Origin: an alpha proteobacterium HIMB114
GTDB taxonomy: Bacteria > Pseudomonadota > Alphaproteobacteria > Pelagibacterales > Pelagibacteraceae
Direction: 5' to 3'
NCBI GenBank assembly: GCA_000163555.2
Contig: ADAC02000001.1
Location: 868,001 to 932,000, forward strand
DNA: 64,000 bases
Shown here: in pieces, positions 54,101-62,371 of the stretch
How the letters are laid out: the number at the start of each line of letters is the position of its first letter
Numbering within the stretch: the first letter of the stretch is position 1
The notes under the pieces: generated by a model
Database searches by the model: none
Seen by the model: the letters and a program-made list of their open reading frames with translations, nothing else
What the model was told of the DNA's origin: nothing
Program-made: the position numbers and the translations under genes

Positions 54101-55570
54101 TCATTTATTCTTTTTCCTTATATTAGGAAATATTAAAGCAACAACCGATAAAATAAAGAAAGTTACAACAATTGGTCTGGTTAAAAATAAAGTCCAATCA
54201 CCGTCAAAAATCACTAAAGATTGTCTTAATGTTAGTTCGACTAATTGCCCAAGGATCAAACCAATAATTACCGGTACAACAGAGAAACCAAATTTTCTCA
54301 TTACATATCCAATAATTCCAAAACTAATCATTAAGAAAACATCAGTAAAAGATTGATTTAAAGAATAAGTTCCACAAACAGACAATGTAAATATCATTGG
54401 CCATAATAACCGATTAGGAATTAATGTTATTCTTGCAAAAATTTTTGCGCCAAAAAACCCAAAAATAAAAAATAGAATATTTGCAAAAAACATTGCCCCA
54501 AATATTCCATACAAAAATTCAGGTTGTTCTTTAAATAAATCTGGTCCTGGTCTTAAACCATGAATGATTAAACCTGTTAAAATAACTGCAGTTGTAGCGC
54601 TGCCTGGAATTCCAAGTGCCAATGTTGGAACCATGGCTCCACCTGTTGCTGCATTATTTGCAGTCTCAGCTCCTGCTATTCCATCAATTGCGCCTTTACC
54701 AAACTCTTCAGGTTTTTTTGACCATCTTTTTGCTTCTGAGTATCCTATCAAAGAAGCAACGGTTCCTCCTTCAGCAGGAAGAATTCCAATAAAAGAACCA
54801 ATTCCTGATGATCTTAAAATCGTTTTAAAACAATATTTAAAATCATCTTTGGATGGAAGTCTCACAGCTTTCATCGCTATTCTTTCAAAAATTTGATTTG
54901 TTAAATTAGATTGTACTAATAATTCACTCATAGCGAACATTCCAACCACAACTGGTATAAACCCAATCCCCTCTGTCAACTCGTTTACACCAAAAGTAAA
55001 TCGATCGATTGATGCCATCACATCTTTTCCAACAGTTGATAATAAAATACCAAATGCTCCAGCGATTAAGTTTTTAGTTGGACTTCCTTCGCCTATTGAG
55101 GCAAGCATTGTTAATCCAAATATAGCTAGAGCAAAATATTCGGGCTGACCAAACTCATATGCAATATTTGCTAAAATAGGTGCAAAAAATACAAGCACAA
55201 TAACACTAAATAAACCACCAAATGCACTTCCAAAAGTTGCCATGCCTAACGCTCGACCCGCCTCTCCTTTTTGTGCCAAAGGATAACCGTCTAAACAAGT
55301 TGCAGCTGCAGCAGGTGTACCGGGAGTATTAATAAGTATTGCTGTAATTGCTCCACCATAAGTTCCTGCGCAATAAATTGCAGTTAACAAAACAATTGCC
55401 GACAAAGGGTCTAGGGTAATTGTGAATGGGAGAATTAATGCCCCTCCTGTTGTTGGACCAAGTCCAGGTAAAACTCCTAAAATCAATCCAAACAAAGTTC
55501 CCAAAAAAAGAATAATTAAAAGCTTGCTGCTCAAAATTGGTGCAACCATGTAGGATAAATTTTCAATCAT
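54101..55570 (-). CDS. tctA: Tripartite tricarboxylate transporter large permease TctA
   Basis: A 489-residue inner-membrane protein with about 12 hydrophobic segments. TctA signatures are GLILGVLPGLGPTTGGALILP near residue 24, YGGAITAILINTPGTPAAAATCLDGYPLA near residue 71 and GMFAMSELL. It couples ion gradient to uptake of the acid delivered by TctC. It starts 2 bases after tctB. Confidence 0.94.
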   Translation of the reverse strand: MIENLSYMVAPILSSKLLIILFLGTLFGLILGVLPGLGPTTGGALILPFTITLDPLSAIVLLTAIYCAGTYGGAITAILINTPGTPAAAATCLDGYPLAQKGEAGRALGMATFGSAFGGLFSVIVLVFFAPILANIAYEFGQPEYFALAIFGLTMLASIGEGSPTKNLIAGAFGILLSTVGKDVMASIDRFTFGVNELTEGIGFIPVVVGMFAMSELLVQSNLTNQIFERIAMKAVRLPSKDDFKYCFKTILRSSGIGSFIGILPAEGGTVASLIGYSEAKRWSKKPEEFGKGAIDGIAGAETANNAATGGAMVPTLALGIPGSATTAVILTGLIIHGLRPGPDLFKEQPEFLYGIFGAMFFANILFFIFGFFGAKIFARITLIPNRLLWPMIFTLSVCGTYSLNQSFTDVFLMISFGIIGYVMRKFGFSVVPVIIGLILGQLVELTLRQSLVIFDGDWTLFLTRPIVVTFFILSVVALIFPNIRKKNK

Positions 55571-55572
55571 TA

Positions 55573-56076
55573 CTAATTATAATAAAGATTAGTTAATATA
55601 CCTGGCGGAAATCTTAATCCAAGCACACCTTCAAATAATAAAAAAACTAAAATTGGAAATACAATTGATAAAAAAAGATTTAATAATAAATTTTTTTCAC
55701 CCCAAAAATAAGTTATTGCAATTGAACTTAGCATTAATGCCAATATCAAATCAACTTTTAGAGCTATTAGTGGAAATATAATAAATATGCCTACAGTTTT
55801 ATAAAAAATTCTGCTTTGCTTTTCATAATCTTTTTTAGGCCGGCTAAAATAAAAATAAACTAATAGTAAATTGAGTGAAAAAATTAGCCCAAGTAGAATT
55901 TTAGGAAAAGTCGCTGGCTGAATTCCTCTTACCAAAATTGGCGGAACTTCATCAAAATAAAAAGTTGTTACAAACAAAAAAATTGAAAAGCAGAAAATAA
56001 AAAATAATAAAATTAGTTCAGAACTAAAAAGGGCGGATAAAAATCCGCCCTTTTTTTCAAATGAATTACTATTCAT
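55573..56076 (-). CDS. tctB: Tripartite tricarboxylate transporter small subunit TctB
   Basis: A 167-residue membrane protein with four hydrophobic segments, of the length and layout of TctB. It is positioned between tctC and tctA and starts 11 bases after tctC. Sequence conservation in this family is low, so neighbours carry much of the call. Its first codons (about 8-17) contain a complete intrinsic-terminator-like hairpin. No alternative downstream ATG would remove the hairpin from the coding region. Confidence 0.85.
   Translation of the reverse strand: MNSNSFEKKGGFLSALFSSELILLFFIFCFSIFLFVTTFYFDEVPPILVRGIQPATFPKILLGLIFSLNLLLVYFYFSRPKKDYEKQSRIFYKTVGIFIIFPLIALKVDLILALMLSSIAITYFWGEKNLLLNLFLSIVFPILVFLLFEGVLGLRFPPGILTNLYYN
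56026..56055 (-). terminator. Terminator-like hairpin inside the 5' end of tctB
   Basis: On the minus strand, AAAAAGGGCGGAT (56055-56043) pairs perfectly with ATCCGCCCTTTTT (56038-56026): 13 bp, 4-base loop, then a U run. It starts 32 bases downstream of the tctC stop and 21 bases into tctB, so it would act as an attenuator separating binding-protein from permease expression. Confidence 0.8.
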
Positions 56077-56087
56077 TCGTTATAGTA

Positions 56088-57068
56088 TTACTTAATGTAA
56101 CCTAAAGCTTTTAACTGAGCAGTCATTTCTTTAAGCATTTCGTCCATCTGCTTGCCCCACTCATCAGCTCCAACTACACTTGACTGATCTAGTCCAATTT
56201 CAGTCAAGAAATTTTTGTAGTAGTTGTGGCTCATCCCTTTTAACATACCTGCTTCAAGTCTTTTTACTTGATCTGCTGGAGTTCCTTTTTTAGTTACGAA
56301 ACCTCTTACAGTAGATAAAGAAACTGGAATCCCAAGTTCTTTAGCAGTTGGTACATCTTTAAGTTTAGCCATTCTTTTATTTGCTAGAACAACTGAAACA
56401 CAAAGTTTACCTTCGTTAATTTCTGTTAGTGCTTCACCTAAGTTTAAAACACCTACATCAATATCGCCTTTGATTAAGTTTGTTTTAATAGGTCCAACAC
56501 CTTTATAAGCAACGATTTTAGGATCTTTTAATTTACCCTTCTTAGTAAATGCAACTGCACTCACATCATCGATACCACCAGTATGTGTTGTTCCATAAGA
56601 GAAAGATTTTTTCTTTTGTTGGCTTACAAATTTCTTTGCATCCTTAAAGCTACTCTTACAGTTCACAACAAATAATTGTGGATCATCAGTTCCTCTTGCT
56701 AAAGGAACCATGTCGCTTAATTTAACTTTTGTTTTACCAAGTGCCATAGAAACAGCATGACCTGTTGTCCAAGTCAAAATAGAGTTACCATCTGCCGGTT
56801 GTGACATTAAGTAATCCATTGATGCAGCTCCACCGCCACCTTTTTTATTCACTAGTTGCATGTCTTGCTTAAGAACTCTTCTTGTTCTTAAAAGCATCAT
56901 TCTAGTAGTAACGTCTGTACCACCACCAAAACCAGCGTGAGTGATTGATTGAATAGCTTTTTTACTATGCGATCCAGCTTCAGCTTTGTTTAGGTTGATA
57001 TCTAAAAATGGTACGTCAAAGACTAATACTAAAGCTAAGAAAGCTTGAAGTATTCTTGATTTTTTCAT
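56088..57068 (-). CDS. tctC: Tripartite tricarboxylate transporter substrate-binding protein TctC
   Basis: A 326-residue periplasmic binding protein of the TctC/Bug family with signal peptide (residues 1-31). HAGFGGGTDVTTRMMLL near residue 45, LVNKKGGGGAASMDYLMSQPADG near residue 76 and VPTAKELGIPVSLSTVRGFVTKKGTP near residue 235 are family-typical. The ligand is a carboxylic acid; here a sugar acid is likely from the neighbouring enzymes. A GGGGAG ribosome-binding site and a sigma-70-like promoter lie upstream. Confidence 0.92.
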   Translation of the reverse strand: MKKSRILQAFLALVLVFDVPFLDINLNKAEAGSHSKKAIQSITHAGFGGGTDVTTRMMLLRTRRVLKQDMQLVNKKGGGGAASMDYLMSQPADGNSILTWTTGHAVSMALGKTKVKLSDMVPLARGTDDPQLFVVNCKSSFKDAKKFVSQQKKKSFSYGTTHTGGIDDVSAVAFTKKGKLKDPKIVAYKGVGPIKTNLIKGDIDVGVLNLGEALTEINEGKLCVSVVLANKRMAKLKDVPTAKELGIPVSLSTVRGFVTKKGTPADQVKRLEAGMLKGMSHNYYKNFLTEIGLDQSSVVGADEWGKQMDEMLKEMTAQLKALGYIK

Positions 57069-57093
57069 TTTTTCTCCCCGTTAAGTTTTGTAG

Positions 57094-57122
57094 AGATAAG
57101 CAAAACTGAGAATTATTATCAA
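57094..57122 (-). promoter_or_regulatory. Predicted sigma-70 promoter of the tctCBA-pdxA-dehydratase operon
   Basis: On the minus strand, TTGATA (57122-57117) and TTATCT (57099-57094) are 17 bases apart. A start near 57087 would leave about 19 bases before the tctC ATG, containing the GGGGAG ribosome-binding site at 57079-57074. Confidence 0.45.
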
Positions 57123-57162
57123 GTAAATAAGTTGTCGCCTTATTTAATTGTTGCAATGCAAA

Positions 57163-58152
57163 TTAATTTAAATTGATTAAATTTTTAAATGTTATGTTAT
57201 CTTTTGCTTTTATTTTTAATTTATTCTTTAAAGGCATAACAAAACTATCTGAACTAATTTCAAAAATATCACCATCCTGTGCTTTGATGCCATCAGAAAA
57301 ACTTAGCGTTGCTGTTCCAAAGTAATGGATATGTAAATCACCAGGTTTTCTAAAAATCTCATATTTGAAATGATGATGCTCAAGATTTTCTATAGAGTGA
57401 GACATATTTTTTTCACCACTTAGAAAATCTTTTTCCCAAATGACTTTATTATCTCTAATAATTTTTGATTTACCCTTTACTTCGCTAGGGATGCTACCTA
57501 GGTTAATTTCGGGTCCAAAAGAACATTGGCGCAATTTTGAATGAGCTAAATATAAATAGTTTTGTTTTTCCATAACGTGGTCGGAAAATTCATTACCAAT
57601 TGAATAACCTATTTTTACAACTTCTTCTTTTTCGTTAATCATATAAATACCAACTACTTCAGGCTCTTCTGATCCATCTAAAGAAAATTCAGGGATATAA
57701 ATCGTTTCCGTAGGCGCAGAGATATTGTCTCCATTACCCTTGTAAAACCATTCAGGTTGGGCTCCAATATTACCTTTTTCTGGCTTTCCACCTTCAATTC
57801 CAATTTTAAACATTTTCATTGAATCTGTCATTTCCTCTTCTTTTGTAGCATGCATTTTGTTTCTAGAATCTGCACTACCAAGATGAGTAAGTCCTGTGCC
57901 CGTTACATAAAAATGTGATGGATCTTTATGAGTAATAGGTGGCAAAAGTGAGTTTGAATTATAGATTTCTTTGTAATCTAAAATTTCATTTGACTTATTG
58001 CTTTCAATTAAATTTTCAATTTTTTCACCGCTGTTAATTGCTTCATTAAATAAATCATATGATAAATTAAAATTTTTTATAATATTAACTTTGTCATTTT
58101 CTACGTAACCAACATTACATTTATTATCTTTTAGGAATTGAATTATTTTCAT
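57163..58152 (-). CDS. GguC/AraD1 family FAH-fold protein, putative 2-keto-3-deoxy sugar acid dehydratase
   Basis: A 329-residue protein matching the AraD1/GguC group of the fumarylacetoacetate-hydrolase fold: LLPPITHKDPSHFYVTGTGLTHLGSADSR near residue 69, EPEVVGIYMIN near residue 174 and GYSIGNEFSDHVMEKQNYLYLAHSKLRQCSFGPEI near residue 193, with acidic metal-binding residues. FAH-fold dehydratases in pentose oxidation convert 2-keto-3-deoxy-pentonate to 2-ketoglutarate semialdehyde. That fits the adjacent semialdehyde dehydrogenase, whose divergent start is 28 bases away. Confidence 0.8.
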   Translation of the reverse strand: MKIIQFLKDNKCNVGYVENDKVNIIKNFNLSYDLFNEAINSGEKIENLIESNKSNEILDYKEIYNSNSLLPPITHKDPSHFYVTGTGLTHLGSADSRNKMHATKEEEMTDSMKMFKIGIEGGKPEKGNIGAQPEWFYKGNGDNISAPTETIYIPEFSLDGSEEPEVVGIYMINEKEEVVKIGYSIGNEFSDHVMEKQNYLYLAHSKLRQCSFGPEINLGSIPSEVKGKSKIIRDNKVIWEKDFLSGEKNMSHSIENLEHHHFKYEIFRKPGDLHIHYFGTATLSFSDGIKAQDGDIFEISSDSFVMPLKNKLKIKAKDNITFKNLINLN

Positions 58153-58180
58153 AATTAGTTAGAACCTATATCAATTAATT

Positions 58181-59701
58181 ATGAATTTAAATGGAAATTT
58201 AATTATTGGTTTAAAAGAAGAGGCTGGAAGTGAGAAAGAAGTCTCTGCTAAAAATCCATCTACAAATGATACATTATCTCCCGGATATAAAGGGGCAACT
58301 GCAAAACAATTAGAGCATGCTTGTGATTTAGCGAATAATGCATTTTACAAGTATAAAAATACTAGTTTTGAAGATAGAGCAAAATTTTTAGATACGATTG
58401 CAGAAGAAATAGAAGCTGTTAAAGAAACTTTGTTAAAAATTACTCCTGAAGAAACAGGTTTACCAGAGGCAAGAATTACAGGCGAAACAGGAAGAACGGT
58501 TGGTCAATTAAGAATGTTTGCTGAATTTATTAGAAATTCTAAACATACTGACGCTACTATTGATGAAGCATTACCTGACAGGCAACCTCTTCCCAGGCCA
58601 GATCTAAGATTAAGAAATGTTGCTATAGGTCCAGTTGCAGTGTTTGGAGCAAGCAACTTTCCTTTGGCTTTTTCTGTGGCAGGAGGTGATACAGCTTCAG
58701 CACTAGCGGCCGGCTGTCCAGTCATCGTAAAAGCACATAGTTCTCATCCTAGAACTTCTGAAATTATTGGAAGATGTATTCAAAATGCTGTTAAAAAAAA
58801 TAATTTACCTGATGGAACTTTTTCACTGTTATTCGGTTCAGGTAATATTGTTGGACAAGGTTTAGTTAAAAATAAATATATCAAAGCGGTAGGTTTCACA
58901 GGATCAAGAAATGGTGGATTGCAAATCGTTAAAACAGCTCAAAGTAGAAACGAGCCAATTCCGGTTTATGCTGAAATGAGCAGTATCAATCCAGTATTTG
59001 TATTTAATTCTGTTTTAGAAAATCCAGATAAATTTATTGAAGGTTTTTTAGTTTCTTTACAAATGGGTGCTGGTCAATTCTGTACAAATCCTGGTTTAAT
59101 TATTACAAAAAATTCAAAGAATTATGAAAATTTCAAATTTAAACTTGCAGAAAAAATAAAAGAACAAAACAGCCAGACTATGCTTAGCAATGTAATTGCA
59201 AAAGCATATGAGGAAGGTGTCTCAAAGTTTAAAAGTAAAAATAATATAACACTAGTTGGCGAAGGTAAAAAAAATGGTAACGCTAACCAATGTATCCCTC
59301 ACTTATTTGAAACAAGTGCTAATGAATTCAAAAAAGATCAAGATTTATCGGATGAAATATTTGGTTCTACTTCATTAATTATAAAATGTGAAAATGATCA
59401 AGATTTCAACGAAATTGCAAAAAAAATAGAAGGCCAGTTGACTATTTCATTTCATTCTAACAATGTTGAAGAAGTGTCCGAAGAGTTTGTTAGTTTAATA
59501 GAAGATAGAGCCGGTAGAATTATTTATAACCAATTTCCAACAGGAGTTGAGGTTTGTCATGCCATGGTGCACGGAGGACCTTTCCCTGCAACGTCTGATA
59601 CAAGAAGTACATCGGTGGGATCTAAAGCTATTTTTAGATTTTTGAGACCGGTATCGTATCAAAATATTCCTAAAGAATTGTTACCTAAAGAACTGGTTTA
59701 A
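58181..59701 (+). CDS. 2-ketoglutarate semialdehyde (2,5-dioxovalerate) dehydrogenase
   Basis: A 506-residue aldehyde dehydrogenase. The subfamily that oxidises 2,5-dioxopentanoate to 2-oxoglutarate is recognised by FGASNFPLAFSVAGGDTASALAAGCPVIVKAHSSHP-type sequence near residue 150, general base Glu in PVYAEMSSINPVF near residue 264 and catalytic Cys in GAGQFCTNPGLI near residue 298. The C-terminal PTGVEVCHAMVHGGPFPATSD is also typical. It would be the last step of oxidative sugar-acid catabolism, feeding the TCA cycle. Its 3' end overlaps the convergent lyase gene by 4 bases. Confidence 0.9.
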   Translation: MNLNGNLIIGLKEEAGSEKEVSAKNPSTNDTLSPGYKGATAKQLEHACDLANNAFYKYKNTSFEDRAKFLDTIAEEIEAVKETLLKITPEETGLPEARITGETGRTVGQLRMFAEFIRNSKHTDATIDEALPDRQPLPRPDLRLRNVAIGPVAVFGASNFPLAFSVAGGDTASALAAGCPVIVKAHSSHPRTSEIIGRCIQNAVKKNNLPDGTFSLLFGSGNIVGQGLVKNKYIKAVGFTGSRNGGLQIVKTAQSRNEPIPVYAEMSSINPVFVFNSVLENPDKFIEGFLVSLQMGAGQFCTNPGLIITKNSKNYENFKFKLAEKIKEQNSQTMLSNVIAKAYEEGVSKFKSKNNITLVGEGKKNGNANQCIPHLFETSANEFKKDQDLSDEIFGSTSLIIKCENDQDFNEIAKKIEGQLTISFHSNNVEEVSEEFVSLIEDRAGRIIYNQFPTGVEVCHAMVHGGPFPATSDTRSTSVGSKAIFRFLRPVSYQNIPKELLPKELV

Positions 59702-60585
59702 CTTTTGTATTGATCTTCGATTTTATAATAATCATTAAATCCTACAACATCACGTAATTCTTCAAACTTTGAAACATTAGTGTTGTATTTTCGGTTTTTT
59801 ATATTTTCTAAACTTTCTTTCATTGTTTTAACCGTAGCGCTCATGAGTGTTAATGGTAATACAGCAATTTTAAATCCAATATCTTCCAATTCATTAATTT
59901 CTAATAACGGAGTTTCTCCATCTTCAATTAAATTAACCATGTGATAACCTGGAACTTCCTTAATTACCGTTTTCATATCTTCTTTAGATTTTATCGCTTC
60001 TACAAACAACAGATCAGCTCCTAATTCTTTAAAAGTATTCATTCGATCAATTGCATCTTTAAGACCTCTTGTTGCAATTGCATCTGTTCTCGCCATGATT
60101 AAAATATCTTTCTCACCATTTAATTTGCTCGCATCAGCAGCGGCTTTAATTCTTGCCTTTGCTTCATCAAGTTCAACAACGTCTTTTCCTTTTGTGTGAC
60201 CACATTTTTTTGGCCATTTTTGATCTTCAATCATAATTGCAGCTGCACCGGCATCTGCATAACCTCTTACGGTTCTATAAACATTTCCCGCATTTCCCCA
60301 TCCAGTATCTCCGTCAAATAAAATTGGAATGGAGGTAATGTTACAAATGTTTCTCACTTGATCTTGCATCTCTGTATAAGAAATCAAACCCGTATCAGGC
60401 ATTCCAAGTCTAGTGGAAGAAACACAAAAACCAGACATGAACCCTGCTTTAATTCCAGCTTTTTCAATTAGCTTTGCAGAAAGAGCATCATAACAACCTG
60501 GTAGCATTACCAATTTTTCAGAATCTAAAAAGTTTTTAAGCTGTTGAGATCTTTTTTTAGAGTTTAATGGATTAAAAAGTGTCAT
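59698..60585 (-). CDS. Isocitrate lyase/PEP mutase superfamily enzyme
   Basis: A 295-residue TIM-barrel enzyme. PGCYDALSAKLIEKAGIKAGFMSGFCVSS near residue 29, LFDGDTGWGN near residue 89 (metal-binding DGD), IEDQKWPKKCGHTKGK near residue 119 and IMARTDAIATRGL near residue 163 are visible. KKCGH marks a lyase with catalytic Cys (2-methylisocitrate or dimethylmalate lyase type), not PEP mutase, which has a different loop. Oxaloacetate decarboxylase activity also occurs in the family. It overlaps dctM as ATGA, so it likely processes a dicarboxylic or substituted malic acid imported by DctPQM. Confidence 0.88.
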   Translation of the reverse strand: MTLFNPLNSKKRSQQLKNFLDSEKLVMLPGCYDALSAKLIEKAGIKAGFMSGFCVSSTRLGMPDTGLISYTEMQDQVRNICNITSIPILFDGDTGWGNAGNVYRTVRGYADAGAAAIMIEDQKWPKKCGHTKGKDVVELDEAKARIKAAADASKLNGEKDILIMARTDAIATRGLKDAIDRMNTFKELGADLLFVEAIKSKEDMKTVIKEVPGYHMVNLIEDGETPLLEINELEDIGFKIAVLPLTLMSATVKTMKESLENIKNRKYNTNVSKFEELRDVVGFNDYYKIEDQYKS

Positions 60586-61853
60586 AATTTAAATGGTATA
60601 TATAAAGCGATATCTGGAAAAAAGTAAATCACAAAAACTGTGAAAAGCATAATTAAAACAAATGGAGCAACACCTCTCCCAATTTCTCCCATTTTTGCAT
60701 TACCAATGGCCTGAAGGACATAAATATTAAGTCCTACTGGTGGAGTGATTAAAGCGCACTCAATCATTAGTGTGAAAATAATTCCAAACCAAATAATATC
60801 GATATTCATCGCCGCGATTGAAATTGAGAAAATTGGCATCATAATCAAAATTAGTGACAAAGTTTCCATGATAAAACCTAAAATTAATAAAGTGATACAA
60901 ACTACCAAGATAAAAACACCTTGTTCATTAATATTGTTTACTATTAACGAAGAAATATCTTGTGGAATTCTATAAAGAGAAATTGCTTTACCAAATATCT
61001 TTGCGCCAGCAATGATTACAAATATTGTTACTGTTGTTTTCATTGTTTCAATACCAGAGTCAATGAAACCTTGAAATGTTATTCTTTTCTTAACAAGAAC
61101 ATAAATAAATGAAATTAAAAAACCAATACCACCAGCTTCTGTTGGGGTATAAATGCCAGCATATATTCCTCCAAGCATTATAAATGCCATTAACAAAATG
61201 GGTAAACCTTTTTTGGTATTTTCAATTTTTTCCTGTCTAGTACTTGAAACGTTTTGAACTTCTTTGTTAAAAATCTTTACATAAAAAACCGAAAATATAA
61301 TGAAGAATAGTGCGAGTAATATTCCTGGTCCAATTCCAGCAAGAAACATCGTTAAGACTGACTCTTCAACAACAAATGCATACACAATCATTGGAATAGA
61401 AGGGGGGATTAAAATTCCTAAGGTTCCACCAGCTGCTAAAATTCCTAAAGTAAAATTTCTATGATAACCTCGTTTGATCATTGCGGGGAAAGCTACCGTG
61501 GATATTGTAGCTGCAGTTGCTACTGATGAACCTGATATTGCAGCAAAAATACTACAAGATATAATTGTTGCTATCGCTAATCCTCCAGGAAAATTTCCAA
61601 CCCAACTTTGTGCAAAATTAAATAAATCTTCTCCAACGCCAGCTTTGAGTAAAATATTTGACATCATTAAAAACATTGGAACCGCAAGTAAAATAAAGTT
61701 ATCTCCAACGCTATAAAATGTTTGAGGGAGCATCATTGGAGAAATATCTCCTAAAACCATTAGTGATAATCCTAACGAACCTAATGCAAAAGCAATGGGT
61801 ACTCCTAAAAATAAAATAAAAAATAAAAAGAAAAGAATTAACGTTACAGTCAT
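60582..61853 (-). CDS. dctM: TRAP transporter large permease DctM
   Basis: A 423-residue membrane protein with about 12 spans. DctM motifs are FFLFFILFLGVPIAFALGSLGL near residue 8, CSIFAAISGSSVATAATISTVAFPAMIKRGY near residue 100, GGTLGILIPPSIPMIVYAFV near residue 142 and LITPPVGLNIYVLQ near residue 373. It overlaps dctQ by 4 bases and the lyase gene by 4. Confidence 0.95.
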   Translation of the reverse strand: MTVTLILFFLFFILFLGVPIAFALGSLGLSLMVLGDISPMMLPQTFYSVGDNFILLAVPMFLMMSNILLKAGVGEDLFNFAQSWVGNFPGGLAIATIISCSIFAAISGSSVATAATISTVAFPAMIKRGYHRNFTLGILAAGGTLGILIPPSIPMIVYAFVVEESVLTMFLAGIGPGILLALFFIIFSVFYVKIFNKEVQNVSSTRQEKIENTKKGLPILLMAFIMLGGIYAGIYTPTEAGGIGFLISFIYVLVKKRITFQGFIDSGIETMKTTVTIFVIIAGAKIFGKAISLYRIPQDISSLIVNNINEQGVFILVVCITLLILGFIMETLSLILIMMPIFSISIAAMNIDIIWFGIIFTLMIECALITPPVGLNIYVLQAIGNAKMGEIGRGVAPFVLIMLFTVFVIYFFPDIALYIPFKL

Positions 61854-62326
61854 GGTTTAACAAAATCTCTGATGTATCTTAAAATTTCTAAAAAAACTCT
61901 AATTAGTAATAATGCGAATGAAATAGGTATTGCAATTTCCGTAATGACTGCAGGTAAATCTAAAATAGTAGAACTTGTTCTACCAACCTCAAAAGAGTCA
62001 TAGGCGATTAACCAACCGTAGTAGGTAACAAAAGATGAAAAATAAATAATAAAAATGAATGAAATAAAATCTAAAACTTTTTTTGTCTTATCGTTTGCCT
62101 TATCATAAAAAACTGTAATTCTAATAAATTCTTTATTATGAAAGGTATATGTGAGCGCTAAATATGTAGCCCATATTTGTAATAACCTTGAAATTTCATT
62201 AACCCAAATTGTTGGTGCATTAAAAATATATCTAGAGATAACTTCAAAAGATACGATAAAGCCAATCAAAACATATAGTCCAGCGGCAGTATAACCAGAG
62301 TATTTTATTGCTTTTTCTAAATTCAT
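61850..62326 (-). CDS. dctQ: TRAP transporter small permease DctQ
   Basis: A 158-residue protein with four membrane segments, of DctQ length. FEVISRYIFNAPTIWVNEISRLLQIWATYLALTYTFHNKEFIRITVF (about residues 28-74) is the characteristic R-Y-x-F-x-x-P / W-x-x-E region. It follows dctP after a 45-base spacer containing a hairpin. Confidence 0.93.
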   Translation of the reverse strand: MNLEKAIKYSGYTAAGLYVLIGFIVSFEVISRYIFNAPTIWVNEISRLLQIWATYLALTYTFHNKEFIRITVFYDKANDKTKKVLDFISFIFIIYFSSFVTYYGWLIAYDSFEVGRTSSTILDLPAVITEIAIPISFALLLIRVFLEILRYIRDFVKP

Positions 62327-62333
62327 AAAATTA

Positions 62334-62358
62334 GCCCACCCTCTAATTGAGGGCGGGC
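62334..62358 (-). repeat. GC-rich hairpin between dctP and dctQ
   Basis: In minus-strand RNA, GCCCGCCCTC (62358-62349) pairs with GAGGGTGGGC (62343-62334): 10 bp including one G-U, 5-base loop, followed by TAATTTT and the dctQ ATG. It begins 13 bases after the dctP stop. The U tract is weak, so it may attenuate only partly or protect the dctP mRNA 3' end. Confidence 0.8.
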
Positions 62359-62371
62359 AAATTAATTTAGA

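Noticed and set aside
54564-54896. 110-codon open frame antisense to tctA
   Set aside because: Shadow of a conserved TctA region; no ribosome-binding site or family resemblance.
59698-60585. PEP mutase starting phosphonate biosynthesis
   Set aside because: The active-site loop reads KKCGH, typical of lyases, and no phosphonopyruvate decarboxylase is nearby. With DctPQM it fits an organic-acid lyase.
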